Assembly: GCA_014523525.1 (NCBI GenBank)
Contig: JAATVL010000297.1
Span: forward strand, 1-15,897
Length of the DNA: 15,897 bases
Reading direction: 5' to 3'
Origin: Nitrososphaerales archaeon TH703
GTDB taxonomy: Archaea; Thermoproteota; Nitrososphaeria; Nitrososphaerales; Nitrososphaeraceae
Part shown: in pieces, positions 7,136-14,244 of the stretch
Layout: each line of letters starts with the position of its first letter
Numbering within the stretch: the first letter of the stretch is position 1
Made by a program: the position numbers and the translations under genes
The notes under the pieces: model-generated
Seen by the model: only the letters and a program-made list of their open reading frames with translations
Databases searched by the model: none
What the model was told of the DNA's origin: nothing

Positions 7136-7684
7136 ATGTCTAACATAGATCAAATTGATAGTGCTAAGAAGGTAATTGATTCGGAAATCACAAAAGTTAG
7201 CTCGAATCCTACTTTAATAAAATATGGAGGATGTGCATCATGTCACATACTCTTTAAGCTCATCGAAACTTTGTCATTAAATGAATCTGACGCTACAGAC
7301 CTATTATCTGAAGTATTATACCAAGATCCACAATTAAATGAAAGATTTATTGAATTGGTGGAAAAAATACACATGAAGGACCGACTCATGGGAGCTCAAT
7401 TCTCAATCAAAAGTAGGGAAGCAAAGAACAGATTTATTGATGCAAATATCAAAAATGTTATTTCTGAATTATCTGCTGATATCAAAAACTACGGAATAGA
7501 ATTAGTCTTGCGAAAATTATTGTTAACGTTAATCTCAGTTCAATTAGCACAAAATATAGGTGTAGATCATCATGCAGCAACTGAAGAGCTCTACTATTAT
7601 ATGAAAAAAAATATGGATATTAACACAGTTGTGCATGAATTTCTCAACCAGATATCTAAAATTAACACTGGTAATTATTCATGA
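7136..7684 (+). CDS. Unknown all-helical protein with a CxxCH motif
   Basis: A 182-residue soluble protein of unrecognised family. It appears almost entirely helical, with amphipathic helices at about 5-20, 37-47, 52-60, 66-80, 97-118, 120-140, 146-158 and 162-173. Near the N-terminus is GGCASCH (Cys33, Cys36, His37), and further on the pair His145-His146; together these could bind a metal. CxxCH is also the haem c attachment motif, but there is no signal peptide, so haem attachment outside the membrane is unlikely. The gene lies between the two DUF6659-like paralogues on the same strand with gaps of 147 and 129 bases and its own TATA-like box. The neighbourhood hints at a shared regulatory or signalling role, but no function should be assigned. 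Confidence 0.75.
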   Translation: MSNIDQIDSAKKVIDSEITKVSSNPTLIKYGGCASCHILFKLIETLSLNESDATDLLSEVLYQDPQLNERFIELVEKIHMKDRLMGAQFSIKSREAKNRFIDANIKNVISELSADIKNYGIELVLRKLLLTLISVQLAQNIGVDHHAATEELYYYMKKNMDINTVVHEFLNQISKINTGNYS

Positions 7685-7782
7685 ATTAAATCCAAAGTTT
7701 CTCTAAAAGTCAATCTTGCTTTGAGATTAAATTTAAAAAGGAGTATTATTAGGCTTGCCGAAAAATTATCACATAATCAAAG

Positions 7783-7790
7783 ATATAATA
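7783..7790 (+). promoter_or_regulatory. TATA-like box of the second DUF6659-like gene
   Basis: ATATAATA, centred about 27 bases before the ATG at 7814, as expected for a leaderless transcript. Confidence 0.45.
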
Positions 7791-7813
7791 AATAGTCCTT
7801 ATTTTCTCAATCT

Positions 7814-8182
7814 ATGGATTATTCAAAGCTATGTGAGTCAACATTCAACCTGAACAATGATATTCGTTACGTGGCTGTCATTGATGATACAGGATTACCT
7901 ATTGCCGGAGGAATGAGAGGTGGCATAGATTCTATTATGGATGAAAACAATGAAGAATTGTACCTGACGCATACGGCGTTACGTAAATCTATGAGAGAAA
8001 GATTTGACAGTACCATGGGCAGATCAAGATTTGCTTACGTTGAAAGAGAGAAGATATCAATTCTTACATTTTACTTGGACAAGTATATCTTACTCGTAAC
8101 AATGGAACCAAATATCAATTCCCATACTTCAATTGACATTGCAGAAGACATATTGGAAATGTTGAATACAAAAAAACAATGA
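7814..8182 (+). CDS. DUF6659-like small cytoplasmic protein (second paralogue)
   Basis: A 122-residue soluble protein and the more typical member of the pair. It begins MDYSKLCESTFNLNNDIRYV, then VIDDTGLPIAGGMRGGIDSIM with a Gly-rich turn (GGMRGG), the helix LTHTALRKSMRERFDSTMG, and the strand pair KISILTFYLDKYILLVTMEP, ending in a short helix (AEDILEMLN). The paralogue at 6593 has NITRREG in place of the Gly-rich turn. The pattern fits thaumarchaeal DUF6659 proteins as I recall them. The function is unknown; a roadblock-like sensor or adaptor fold is a guess from strand-helix order. No signal peptide. ATG start with a TATA-like box. The TRIC gene follows after 69 bases, with a T5 run at 8212-8216 between them that may weaken read-through. 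Confidence 0.8.
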   Translation: MDYSKLCESTFNLNNDIRYVAVIDDTGLPIAGGMRGGIDSIMDENNEELYLTHTALRKSMRERFDSTMGRSRFAYVEREKISILTFYLDKYILLVTMEPNINSHTSIDIAEDILEMLNTKKQ

Positions 8183-8251
8183 TCTATCTTGGTAGCAGCG
8201 AAAAATGCTTATTTTTGTCCCTTCCATTAATACTTCATCAGCAATTTTTAG

Positions 8252-8884
8252 TTGTTTAATTTGGATACAAGCTTTTCCATAATAATATTCATACTTGATT
8301 TATTCGGAACCGCGGCTTTTGCTGTAACGGGTGCACTTAGGGCAATAGAACACAAGTACGATATTGTGGGCGTAATAATTCTTGCAACAGTAACAGGAAT
8401 TCTTGGGGGTGTAATGAGAGATGCAATATTGGGAATCTTCCCGCCACATAATTTTTCAGATACTATTCACATAGTTTTGACTACAATAACTGCGATTATC
8501 ATTTTTTATCTTTATCAAAGAATAAAAAAATATGAAAATTTGTTCAATATTTTTGACGCTGTAGGCCTCGGAGTTTTCACTTTTACAGGAGCTTCAATCG
8601 CATACTCTTTGTATAGTACTAATGTGGTATTAATCGTAATTTCAAGTTTAGTGACAGCTTTTGGCGGTGGAATTTTGAGGGATGTATTAGTAAGAGAACC
8701 GCCAATTGTTTTTACAAAGGAAGTCTATGCAGTGGCAAGTTTCATAGGAGTCATTATATTTCTTATAATGGTAAATCTAAAACTACAATTTGAATATACA
8801 GCAATTGTTGTAATTTTCGTTACAACAGGTATTAGGTTAATATCTATCAAGCTACATTGGAATTTACCTAAAGTGAAGACATAA
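8252..8884 (+). CDS. TRIC / UPF0126 family membrane protein (putative cation channel)
   Basis: A 210-residue integral membrane protein made of two homologous three-helix repeats plus a final helix. Repeat 1 has DLFGTAAFAVTGALRA (16-31) and GILGGVMRDAILG (49-61). Repeat 2 has DAVGLGVFTFTGASIA (102-117) and AFGGGILRDVLVREPP (136-151). Both repeats hold the Gly-Gly-x-x-Arg-Asp signature that kinks the pore helices in prokaryotic TRIC channels. Homologues conduct monovalent cations as trimers; other UPF0126 members have been proposed to transport small solutes, so the substrate is open. The start is TTG at 8252: the next Met (55) is inside repeat 1, and a weak ATTAATAC element lies about 22 bases upstream. 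Convergent with the dehydrogenase gene, 85 bases away. Confidence 0.92.
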   Translation: MFNLDTSFSIIIFILDLFGTAAFAVTGALRAIEHKYDIVGVIILATVTGILGGVMRDAILGIFPPHNFSDTIHIVLTTITAIIIFYLYQRIKKYENLFNIFDAVGLGVFTFTGASIAYSLYSTNVVLIVISSLVTAFGGGILRDVLVREPPIVFTKEVYAVASFIGVIIFLIMVNLKLQFEYTAIVVIFVTTGIRLISIKLHWNLPKVKT

Positions 8885-8969
8885 ATTGAAATTTAGTGTC
8901 AGGAAGATTCGATTCATGTTAATTTTGTAGGAAACAAATAATACAAGTTGCCATGAAGGAGTAAATTTA

Positions 8970-9995
8970 CTATATTTTAATTAAAATCTTACCCAATTGC
9001 TCTCCTCTTTCTAAACTATCATGGGCAGCCTTTACTTCAGTTAATGGGAATATGGAATCAATTCTTGACAAAATCCTTCTTTCATTGACAAACTTAATTA
9101 ATTCTAACAACTCTAACTTTGATCCAACCAAAATACCATATAGTTGAATTTGCTTTGAATAAAAAGCTCTAATCTTAAAATTTGCAACATTTCCTGAAGT
9201 TGTACCGCACATTGCAATCTTGCCGCCTCTTCGAACAGAGTTAATACTCGTGGTTATAGTCTTCTCACCCGCATTATCCACAACCGCATCAACTCCTGAA
9301 CCATGAGTTAATTTTTCTATTTCTAATGATATTTCTTTTTCCTTCCGATTTATTACATAATCAGAGCCAAGACTATATGCAAAGTTCAATTTAGAATCGT
9401 CAGAGATAGTGCTTATGATTTTAGCTCCAAGTGCTTTTGCAATTTGAATCACGGCCATTCCCAAACCCCCGGAAGCCCCATATACTAAAACAGTATCGTC
9501 CTTCTTTAGTTGCAGTTTTTTAATAATATTCCAGGCAGTTAAATATGAAATTGAGAGTGTAGCAGCTTGCTCATCACTTAATACATTAGGTATAGGTATG
9601 ATATTTCCCTTGGGAACAATTACATATTCGCCATAACCACCATTGTAATTGCCCAAACCGCCAATTATTGAAAAATCATTGCATAGGGTTTCTCTTCCAT
9701 TCTTACAATTATCACAGTTATTACAGCTAATTCCAGGATATATCAGAACCCTTGATCCTTTAGAAAATGTTGAATAATCTTCTTGTAACGTACCTACAAT
9801 ATCACTTCCACAAATATGGGGAAACTTAATGAAGATACCTGGAATTCCCATTCTTGTCCAAATATCAAGGTGATTTAGCCCACAATATTTTACCCTAATT
9901 TGAATCTCGGATGAATTTGGTACCGGAGTTGGAAAATTATCTACATACTTTAATACATCTGCATTACCATGGCTATATATAGGAACAGCTTTCAT
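8970..9995 (-). CDS. Zinc-binding medium-chain alcohol dehydrogenase / quinone oxidoreductase family protein
   Basis: A 341-residue NAD(P)-dependent oxidoreductase of the MDR superfamily. The N-terminal GroES-like domain carries Cys38 (YCGLNHLD) and His60 (FPHICGSD), which match two catalytic-zinc ligands. The usual GHE is replaced by CGSD, as in the CGLNHLD subfamily often annotated as NADPH:quinone reductase or alcohol dehydrogenase. The structural zinc site is complete: Cys91, Cys94, Cys97 and Cys105 in CNNCDNCKNGRETLC. The Rossmann loop is GASGGLG at 173-179. The substrate is unknown. The ATG is 23 bases after the valS stop on the same strand, so it may be co-transcribed with valS. A TTTAATTTT stretch at 10014-10024 could also give it a promoter of its own. 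No link to tRNA charging is expected from its chemistry. Confidence 0.92.
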   Translation of the reverse strand: MKAVPIYSHGNADVLKYVDNFPTPVPNSSEIQIRVKYCGLNHLDIWTRMGIPGIFIKFPHICGSDIVGTLQEDYSTFSKGSRVLIYPGISCNNCDNCKNGRETLCNDFSIIGGLGNYNGGYGEYVIVPKGNIIPIPNVLSDEQAATLSISYLTAWNIIKKLQLKKDDTVLVYGASGGLGMAVIQIAKALGAKIISTISDDSKLNFAYSLGSDYVINRKEKEISLEIEKLTHGSGVDAVVDNAGEKTITTSINSVRRGGKIAMCGTTSGNVANFKIRAFYSKQIQLYGILVGSKLELLELIKFVNERRILSRIDSIFPLTEVKAAHDSLERGEQLGKILIKI

Positions 9996-10018
9996 AAGAT
10001 TATCACTAGTTTCTAAAA

Positions 10019-12364
10019 TTAAACTTGAATATTATGCATTTCTTTAAGATCTTCCTTAAATTGAAATAATTCCTCCGGAATGTTAGCTTTTATAGGATCA
10101 CGTAGTGAATATCGCTTACCATTTTCATTTGTTGATTCTCTTTTTTTTGTCCATATTAATGAATTAAAATCAGTTATAGCTTTAGTAAATTTACACATAT
10201 CCACATAATCATTACTACGTAAAGGAAACTTTTGTAGATGAATACTTTCATTAGAATAAATTGTAGTCCATAGTTTATCTGTGATAAAGGGACAAATAGG
10301 TGCTAATAGTAACAATATTACTGAAAAACATTTATGTAGACTATATAATGCGGAATGTCTATTATTTGTAACTTTATCATTGTATGCGCGCGATTTTACC
10401 AATTCAAGGTAGTGAGAAGCGAAAACATTCCAAGTGAATTCTCTTATTTGTGAAGCAGGAATAAAGAAATTATATTCTTTATAACCTCTGATGCATTCTT
10501 CTATTAATTTTGATAATTCTCCCAAAATCCATCTATCCGAAGATAATAAATCAGATTCGTATGAAGTAATGAATTCGAAGGAAGATACAAATCTTCCAAT
10601 ATTCCATAACTTGGTTAAAAATTTTTGTGCTTCTACTATCTTTTGTTCTGAACATCTAAAGTCCTGTCCAAGATTTGCTTCAATTGCTGACCAGAATCTA
10701 AAAGTATCTGCCCCATGCTTACTTATTATTGGAAAAGGATCAATTACATTTCCCTTACTCTTACTCATCTTTTCGCCATACTCGTCAACACCATATCCCA
10801 TAATCCAGACATCACTCCAAGCAAGTTTTTCTGTTAATTGATAACATCGTAACATTGTGTAATATAACCATGTTCTTACAATGTCTTTTGCTTGTGGTCT
10901 TATTTTTGTTGGAAAGGTTTTTAAAAAAAAGTCATTGTCTTTAGTATATTTAGTTACAAATAGCGGTGATATACTCGAGTCCATCCATGTATCAAAGGTT
11001 CTTTCATCGCCAGTAAATTTGTTGTATCCACAATTATTACATTTATCAAAAGGTGCTATATCTTTCCAGGGTCTATAATATTTTCCAGGTTCAGGCAATA
11101 TTGGTTCTTTGCAATTATCACAATACCATATGGGAATTTCCGTACCGTAAAATCTCCTTCTTGATATTGGCCAATCTATAACAACAGAATCTAACCAATT
11201 CAATAATATCTGTCTGTGAGATTCTGGATAAAAAGTGAGAGAAGACGAAAATTCTCTAAGTTTAGGGAGAAAAACAAGTTGCTTTATATAATAATCTTGC
11301 ATTGGAATTATCTCTACTGGTGATTTGCTTCTTTCGCAAATTGGAATCCTATGCAGGATCGATTGTTCTTTTACAATGTAATTGCTATTTTTCAAGTCTT
11401 CGATAATTTTCTTTCTTGCCTTGTCTATGGTTAAAGCAGAATAATTACCACCGTTTTCACTTATCCTACCAAATTGATCAATGGCAACAATTTCTTTTAA
11501 CCCCAATTCTCTAAATATTTGTACATCATTAAGATCTCCATAGCTACAAGCCATCACAGCTCCCGAACCAAAATCAGATTTTGCTGAATGATGTGGCAAG
11601 ATCTTTACCTCTCTATTGAACAAAGGTAGGATTACCGCCTTATTGAGTAGCTTCTGGTATCTGGTATCGTTTGGGTTTACTATAACGCATTGGCATGCAA
11701 AAATTAGTTCAGGCCTAGTTGTAGCTACAATCAGATCCTCGTTTACATTTTTTAGTTTAAACTTCATATATACTAGATTTGTCTTTCTTTCTTCATAGGT
11801 TATTTCTGCATCTGCGATTGTAGTTCCACAGCTTGGACAATAATTATTTGGTCGATTAGCAGAATAAACCAGTCCTCTCCTCCACATATTTATAAATGTA
11901 CTTTGAGTTAAGGTGCGATATTCATTCGAATCAGTCCTATAATACTCCTCAAAATTTGCGCTAAGACCGATACTTTTCATGATTTGGATCATTTCTTTTT
12001 CCAAGTCATCCAGTGATATCTTACAAAGATTAAGAAATTCCTCCCTATCAGTCTGTCGCATCTTGATTTTGTGTTTTTTTTCCGTGTAAATCTCTACTGG
12101 AAGTCCATTTCTGTCTATGCCTATTGGAAAATATACATTATTTCCAAACATTCTCGCCGTTCGCGCTATCATATCAATTTGTGCATAATGTGCCGCTGCT
12201 CCCATATGCCATGGCCGCCCTGATGGATAAGGAGGAGGAGTATCAATCACATAGTTGTCCCTATCAGAAACTTTGAATTCATAGATTCTTTCCTCATGCC
12301 ATTTTTTCAAAATAACATTTTCAATATTCGAATTCCATATTTTTTCATTAATTTTTTGTGGCAT
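10019..12364 (-). CDS. valS: Valyl-tRNA synthetase
   Basis: A 781-residue class Ia synthetase that attaches valine to tRNA-Val and edits threonine. The archaeal-type N-terminus is DTPPPYPSGRPWHMGAAAHY (41-60), where the HIGH motif reads HMGA. The CP1 editing domain begins near 195, with ATTRPEL at 214-220 and DFGSGAVMACSYGD at 264-277. Two zinc-binding regions are visible: Cys176/Cys179 (CPSCG), and Cys415/Cys418 with Cys442/Cys445. The catalytic loop KMSKSKGN lies at 532-539, followed by an anticodon-binding helical domain. The protein ends without the C-terminal coiled-coil arm of bacterial ValRS, in line with its length. The motifs and domain order exclude IleRS and LeuRS with good confidence. 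Start at ATG 12364, with a CTTAAATAG element near 12397-12405. It heads a probable two-gene transcript with the dehydrogenase. Confidence 0.95.
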   Translation of the reverse strand: MPQKINEKIWNSNIENVILKKWHEERIYEFKVSDRDNYVIDTPPPYPSGRPWHMGAAAHYAQIDMIARTARMFGNNVYFPIGIDRNGLPVEIYTEKKHKIKMRQTDREEFLNLCKISLDDLEKEMIQIMKSIGLSANFEEYYRTDSNEYRTLTQSTFINMWRRGLVYSANRPNNYCPSCGTTIADAEITYEERKTNLVYMKFKLKNVNEDLIVATTRPELIFACQCVIVNPNDTRYQKLLNKAVILPLFNREVKILPHHSAKSDFGSGAVMACSYGDLNDVQIFRELGLKEIVAIDQFGRISENGGNYSALTIDKARKKIIEDLKNSNYIVKEQSILHRIPICERSKSPVEIIPMQDYYIKQLVFLPKLREFSSSLTFYPESHRQILLNWLDSVVIDWPISRRRFYGTEIPIWYCDNCKEPILPEPGKYYRPWKDIAPFDKCNNCGYNKFTGDERTFDTWMDSSISPLFVTKYTKDNDFFLKTFPTKIRPQAKDIVRTWLYYTMLRCYQLTEKLAWSDVWIMGYGVDEYGEKMSKSKGNVIDPFPIISKHGADTFRFWSAIEANLGQDFRCSEQKIVEAQKFLTKLWNIGRFVSSFEFITSYESDLLSSDRWILGELSKLIEECIRGYKEYNFFIPASQIREFTWNVFASHYLELVKSRAYNDKVTNNRHSALYSLHKCFSVILLLLAPICPFITDKLWTTIYSNESIHLQKFPLRSNDYVDMCKFTKAITDFNSLIWTKKRESTNENGKRYSLRDPIKANIPEELFQFKEDLKEMHNIQV

Positions 12365-12505
12365 TTTTAGGTTAGAACTAATCCACTAAAAGGCTTCTAT
12401 TTAAGTTCATGCTTAAAAAAAGTATTAGATTAATACAAATACCAATTATTACCATTTATGATAAAAAGCTGATCTTAATCATTACCATTAGAAAATTTTC
12501 TATAT

Positions 12506-13315
12506 TCACTTAATGTTAGCCAGAATATGTGCGCCCTTATTTACACCTTCATAAATGTAAACACCCAAAGCTTCTACATTTGGAGGCATTTTTGAGGACA
12601 ATAGCTTTATTATGATGGATGAAAGATTCTCAACCGTTGCTTCTCCAGGCATAAGAAAAGTAGTATCTTTAGGAAGCTGCAGATTGAAAAATCCACGTGG
12701 ACCGTCAAATGATATGTAATAATGAATACTATCTTCCTTGTAAACATATTTCCTATTAATAAAGAATTTGTGATCTAGTATTGAAAGGGTTTCTTTGATA
12801 ATTCTTTTTGCCTCACTAAAATCGATAACCAGGTTATTCACCATTTTTCCAATGATCTCTACCATAACAGTAGAGGTGTGTCCATGTAGTATTGAACACT
12901 TTTCAACTAGTGGTAAAATATGGGCATAGTCAAATGCTAGCGATGAATCCTCTAAAAATATGGATCCTACTTGATCCCTCTCAGAATCAATAAAAGATAT
13001 TGTTTCAAAATCACCAGATTTCACACCAAACTTTGATTTACCAATAGCAATGATATCAAGATCAGGATTATTATTTTTTATTTCATTGAATTTATCTAAG
13101 TCTTTCTCAGAATCTAAAATTTCAATATATTTATCATCAACCTTAAAGTCAACAAGTACCTCATTACCATTCATCAGCTTAATTTTAAAGTCATATTGAT
13201 AATCTTTTCCTAAGAATGAAAGTAATCTTGAGAAAGATAATTCCGTCTTACTCCTCAACAAATTTCCCTTTCTATCAATATATTTGAGATCTTCATCCAG
13301 AATTATTTTCTTCAT
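12506..13315 (-). CDS. 6-pyruvoyl-tetrahydropterin synthase / QueD-type enzyme with an extra N-terminal nuclease-like domain
   Basis: A 269-residue two-part protein. The C-terminal part (about 118-269) is a complete T-fold PTPS/QueD domain. Its zinc ligands are His132 (in DYAHIL) and His144/His146 (in LHGH). The catalytic Cys140 has QueD spacing (CSILHGH). Asp181-His182 (LDHKF) supplies the rest of the active site, and PGEATVENL (223-231) and Glu256 form the pterin pocket. QueD makes 6-carboxytetrahydropterin for 7-deazaguanine (archaeosine) synthesis, which is the likely role in an archaeon. Residues 1-115 are not part of that family. They show RSKTELSFSRLLSFLG (Glu25), then EVLVDFKV (Asp56), KYIEIL (Glu65) and DLDIIAIG, a layout like a PD-(D/E)XK nuclease core in which the catalytic Lys position is Leu67, so it is probably inactive. 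ATG start with a good TATA-like box. Divergent from the PP-loop gene. Confidence 0.85.
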   Translation of the reverse strand: MKKIILDEDLKYIDRKGNLLRSKTELSFSRLLSFLGKDYQYDFKIKLMNGNEVLVDFKVDDKYIEILDSEKDLDKFNEIKNNNPDLDIIAIGKSKFGVKSGDFETISFIDSERDQVGSIFLEDSSLAFDYAHILPLVEKCSILHGHTSTVMVEIIGKMVNNLVIDFSEAKRIIKETLSILDHKFFINRKYVYKEDSIHYYISFDGPRGFFNLQLPKDTTFLMPGEATVENLSSIIIKLLSSKMPPNVEALGVYIYEGVNKGAHILANIK

Positions 13316-13336
13316 TTATTTATTTCAAAGAACTCA

Positions 13337-13344
13337 GATATATA
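13337..13344 (-). promoter_or_regulatory. TATA-like box of the QueD-type gene
   Basis: The minus strand reads TATATATC, centred about 26 bases before the ATG at 13315. It is one of the best TATA matches in the window and is consistent with a leaderless transcript. Confidence 0.5.
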
Positions 13345-13456
13345 CAAGTTACTTTTTATGCGTTTGTGTTCTTATTGCTCGCAGCTACAAAAGTTTCAGA
13401 TAAAAATATCATGTTTAAAAATGATTAAACGGGTTCTGTTCGTTAATTACTAAAAT

Positions 13457-13465
13457 CTTTTTATG
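13457..13465 (+). promoter_or_regulatory. TATA-like box of the PP-loop gene
   Basis: CTTTTTATG, centred about 31 bases before the TTG at 13492. It supports the TTG start with a leader of a few bases at most. Confidence 0.4.
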
Positions 13466-13491
13466 ACAATCCTTTTTTTAATTAAAATGCA

Positions 13492-14244
13492 TTGTACAAT
13501 TCAGACCTTATCGAGGCATTATTTGTAACAGTAACTGAAAATCTAAGAGGAATCAATAAAATTGGCATTGCTTTTTCAGGCGGAATAGACAGTACCTTAC
13601 TTGCAATGATTTGTAAAAATATGAATATCGATACTACTTTATTGACTGTGGGCTTTCCTGATTCTAATGATATAGAATTTTCAAAATCAATCTCCCATAA
13701 AATCAATATGAATCACAAAATTTTAGAAATACACAAAGGTGATTTAGCTGCAATTACAAAAAAAATTAAAAACGAAATATCCTGTAGCAACACATCTCAT
13801 ATAGAAAATTGCATTGCGTTTTGCTACATAGCTAAATTGGCAAGTAAGAATGACACGTCTGTCGTACTAACAGCTAACGGATTTGACGAGCTTTTTTGTG
13901 GATACAATAATTTCCGATTTATATTTAATCAAGGTAGTGATACTATTAATAAGACTATTGAATCAAAGATTTTGAATGAATTAGAATTAACAAATGAAAT
14001 AAAACAGGTAGCAAAGGAATATCGTGTCAGTATTTTACAGCCATTTCTTTCAAAAGGATTCATTTCTGTTGCAATGAAGTTTCCAGTTTATAATAAAATA
14101 GTTAGCAAGGATGATGTTCTAAGAAAGCATATCATTAGAAAGATAGCGTTATCTTTTGACTTACCACCAGAAGTCATATTTAGGAGAAAAAAAGCAATTC
14201 AGTACGGTTCTCTAATACACAAATATCATAAAAAAATAAATTAA
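13492..14244 (+). CDS. Asparagine synthetase-like ATP pyrophosphatase (PP-loop) protein without a glutaminase domain
   Basis: A 250-residue N-type ATP pyrophosphatase. The PP-loop SGGIDST lies at 29-35, after a short helix and the strand KIGIAF. The second signature, NGFDELFCGYNNF (129-141), matches the GADELFGGY block of the AsnB synthetase domain. A C-terminal SKDDVLRKHIIRKIAL (205-220) resembles the conserved end of that fold. The Ntn-type glutaminase domain of AsnB is absent, so ammonia or another nucleophile must come from elsewhere, or the reaction differs: adenylation of a carboxylate or amide on an unknown substrate. The start is TTG at 13492, with an in-frame stop at 13483 and the next Met (39) beyond the PP-loop, so TTG is required. 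The stop codon overlaps that of purB on the other strand. Product unknown; an asparagine-forming role is possible but unproven. Confidence 0.85.
   Translation: MYNSDLIEALFVTVTENLRGINKIGIAFSGGIDSTLLAMICKNMNIDTTLLTVGFPDSNDIEFSKSISHKINMNHKILEIHKGDLAAITKKIKNEISCSNTSHIENCIAFCYIAKLASKNDTSVVLTANGFDELFCGYNNFRFIFNQGSDTINKTIESKILNELELTNEIKQVAKEYRVSILQPFLSKGFISVAMKFPVYNKIVSKDDVLRKHIIRKIALSFDLPPEVIFRRKKAIQYGSLIHKYHKKIN
14230..14236 (-). terminator. Likely T-run terminator for purB
   Basis: Seven A on the plus strand give a T7 run on the purB strand, five bases beyond its stop codon, inside the 3' end of the PP-loop gene. Archaeal termination often uses such U-runs without a hairpin. Assigned from position only. 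Confidence 0.4.

Noticed and set aside
7232..7246. CASCH as a c-type cytochrome haem site
   Set aside because: There is no signal peptide or membrane anchor, and a single motif in a helical cytoplasmic protein is weak evidence for haem attachment.
10491..11798. Several plus-strand ORFs opposite valS
   Set aside because: They lie antisense to conserved synthetase sequence and have no domain pattern; they are shadows of the long valS frame.
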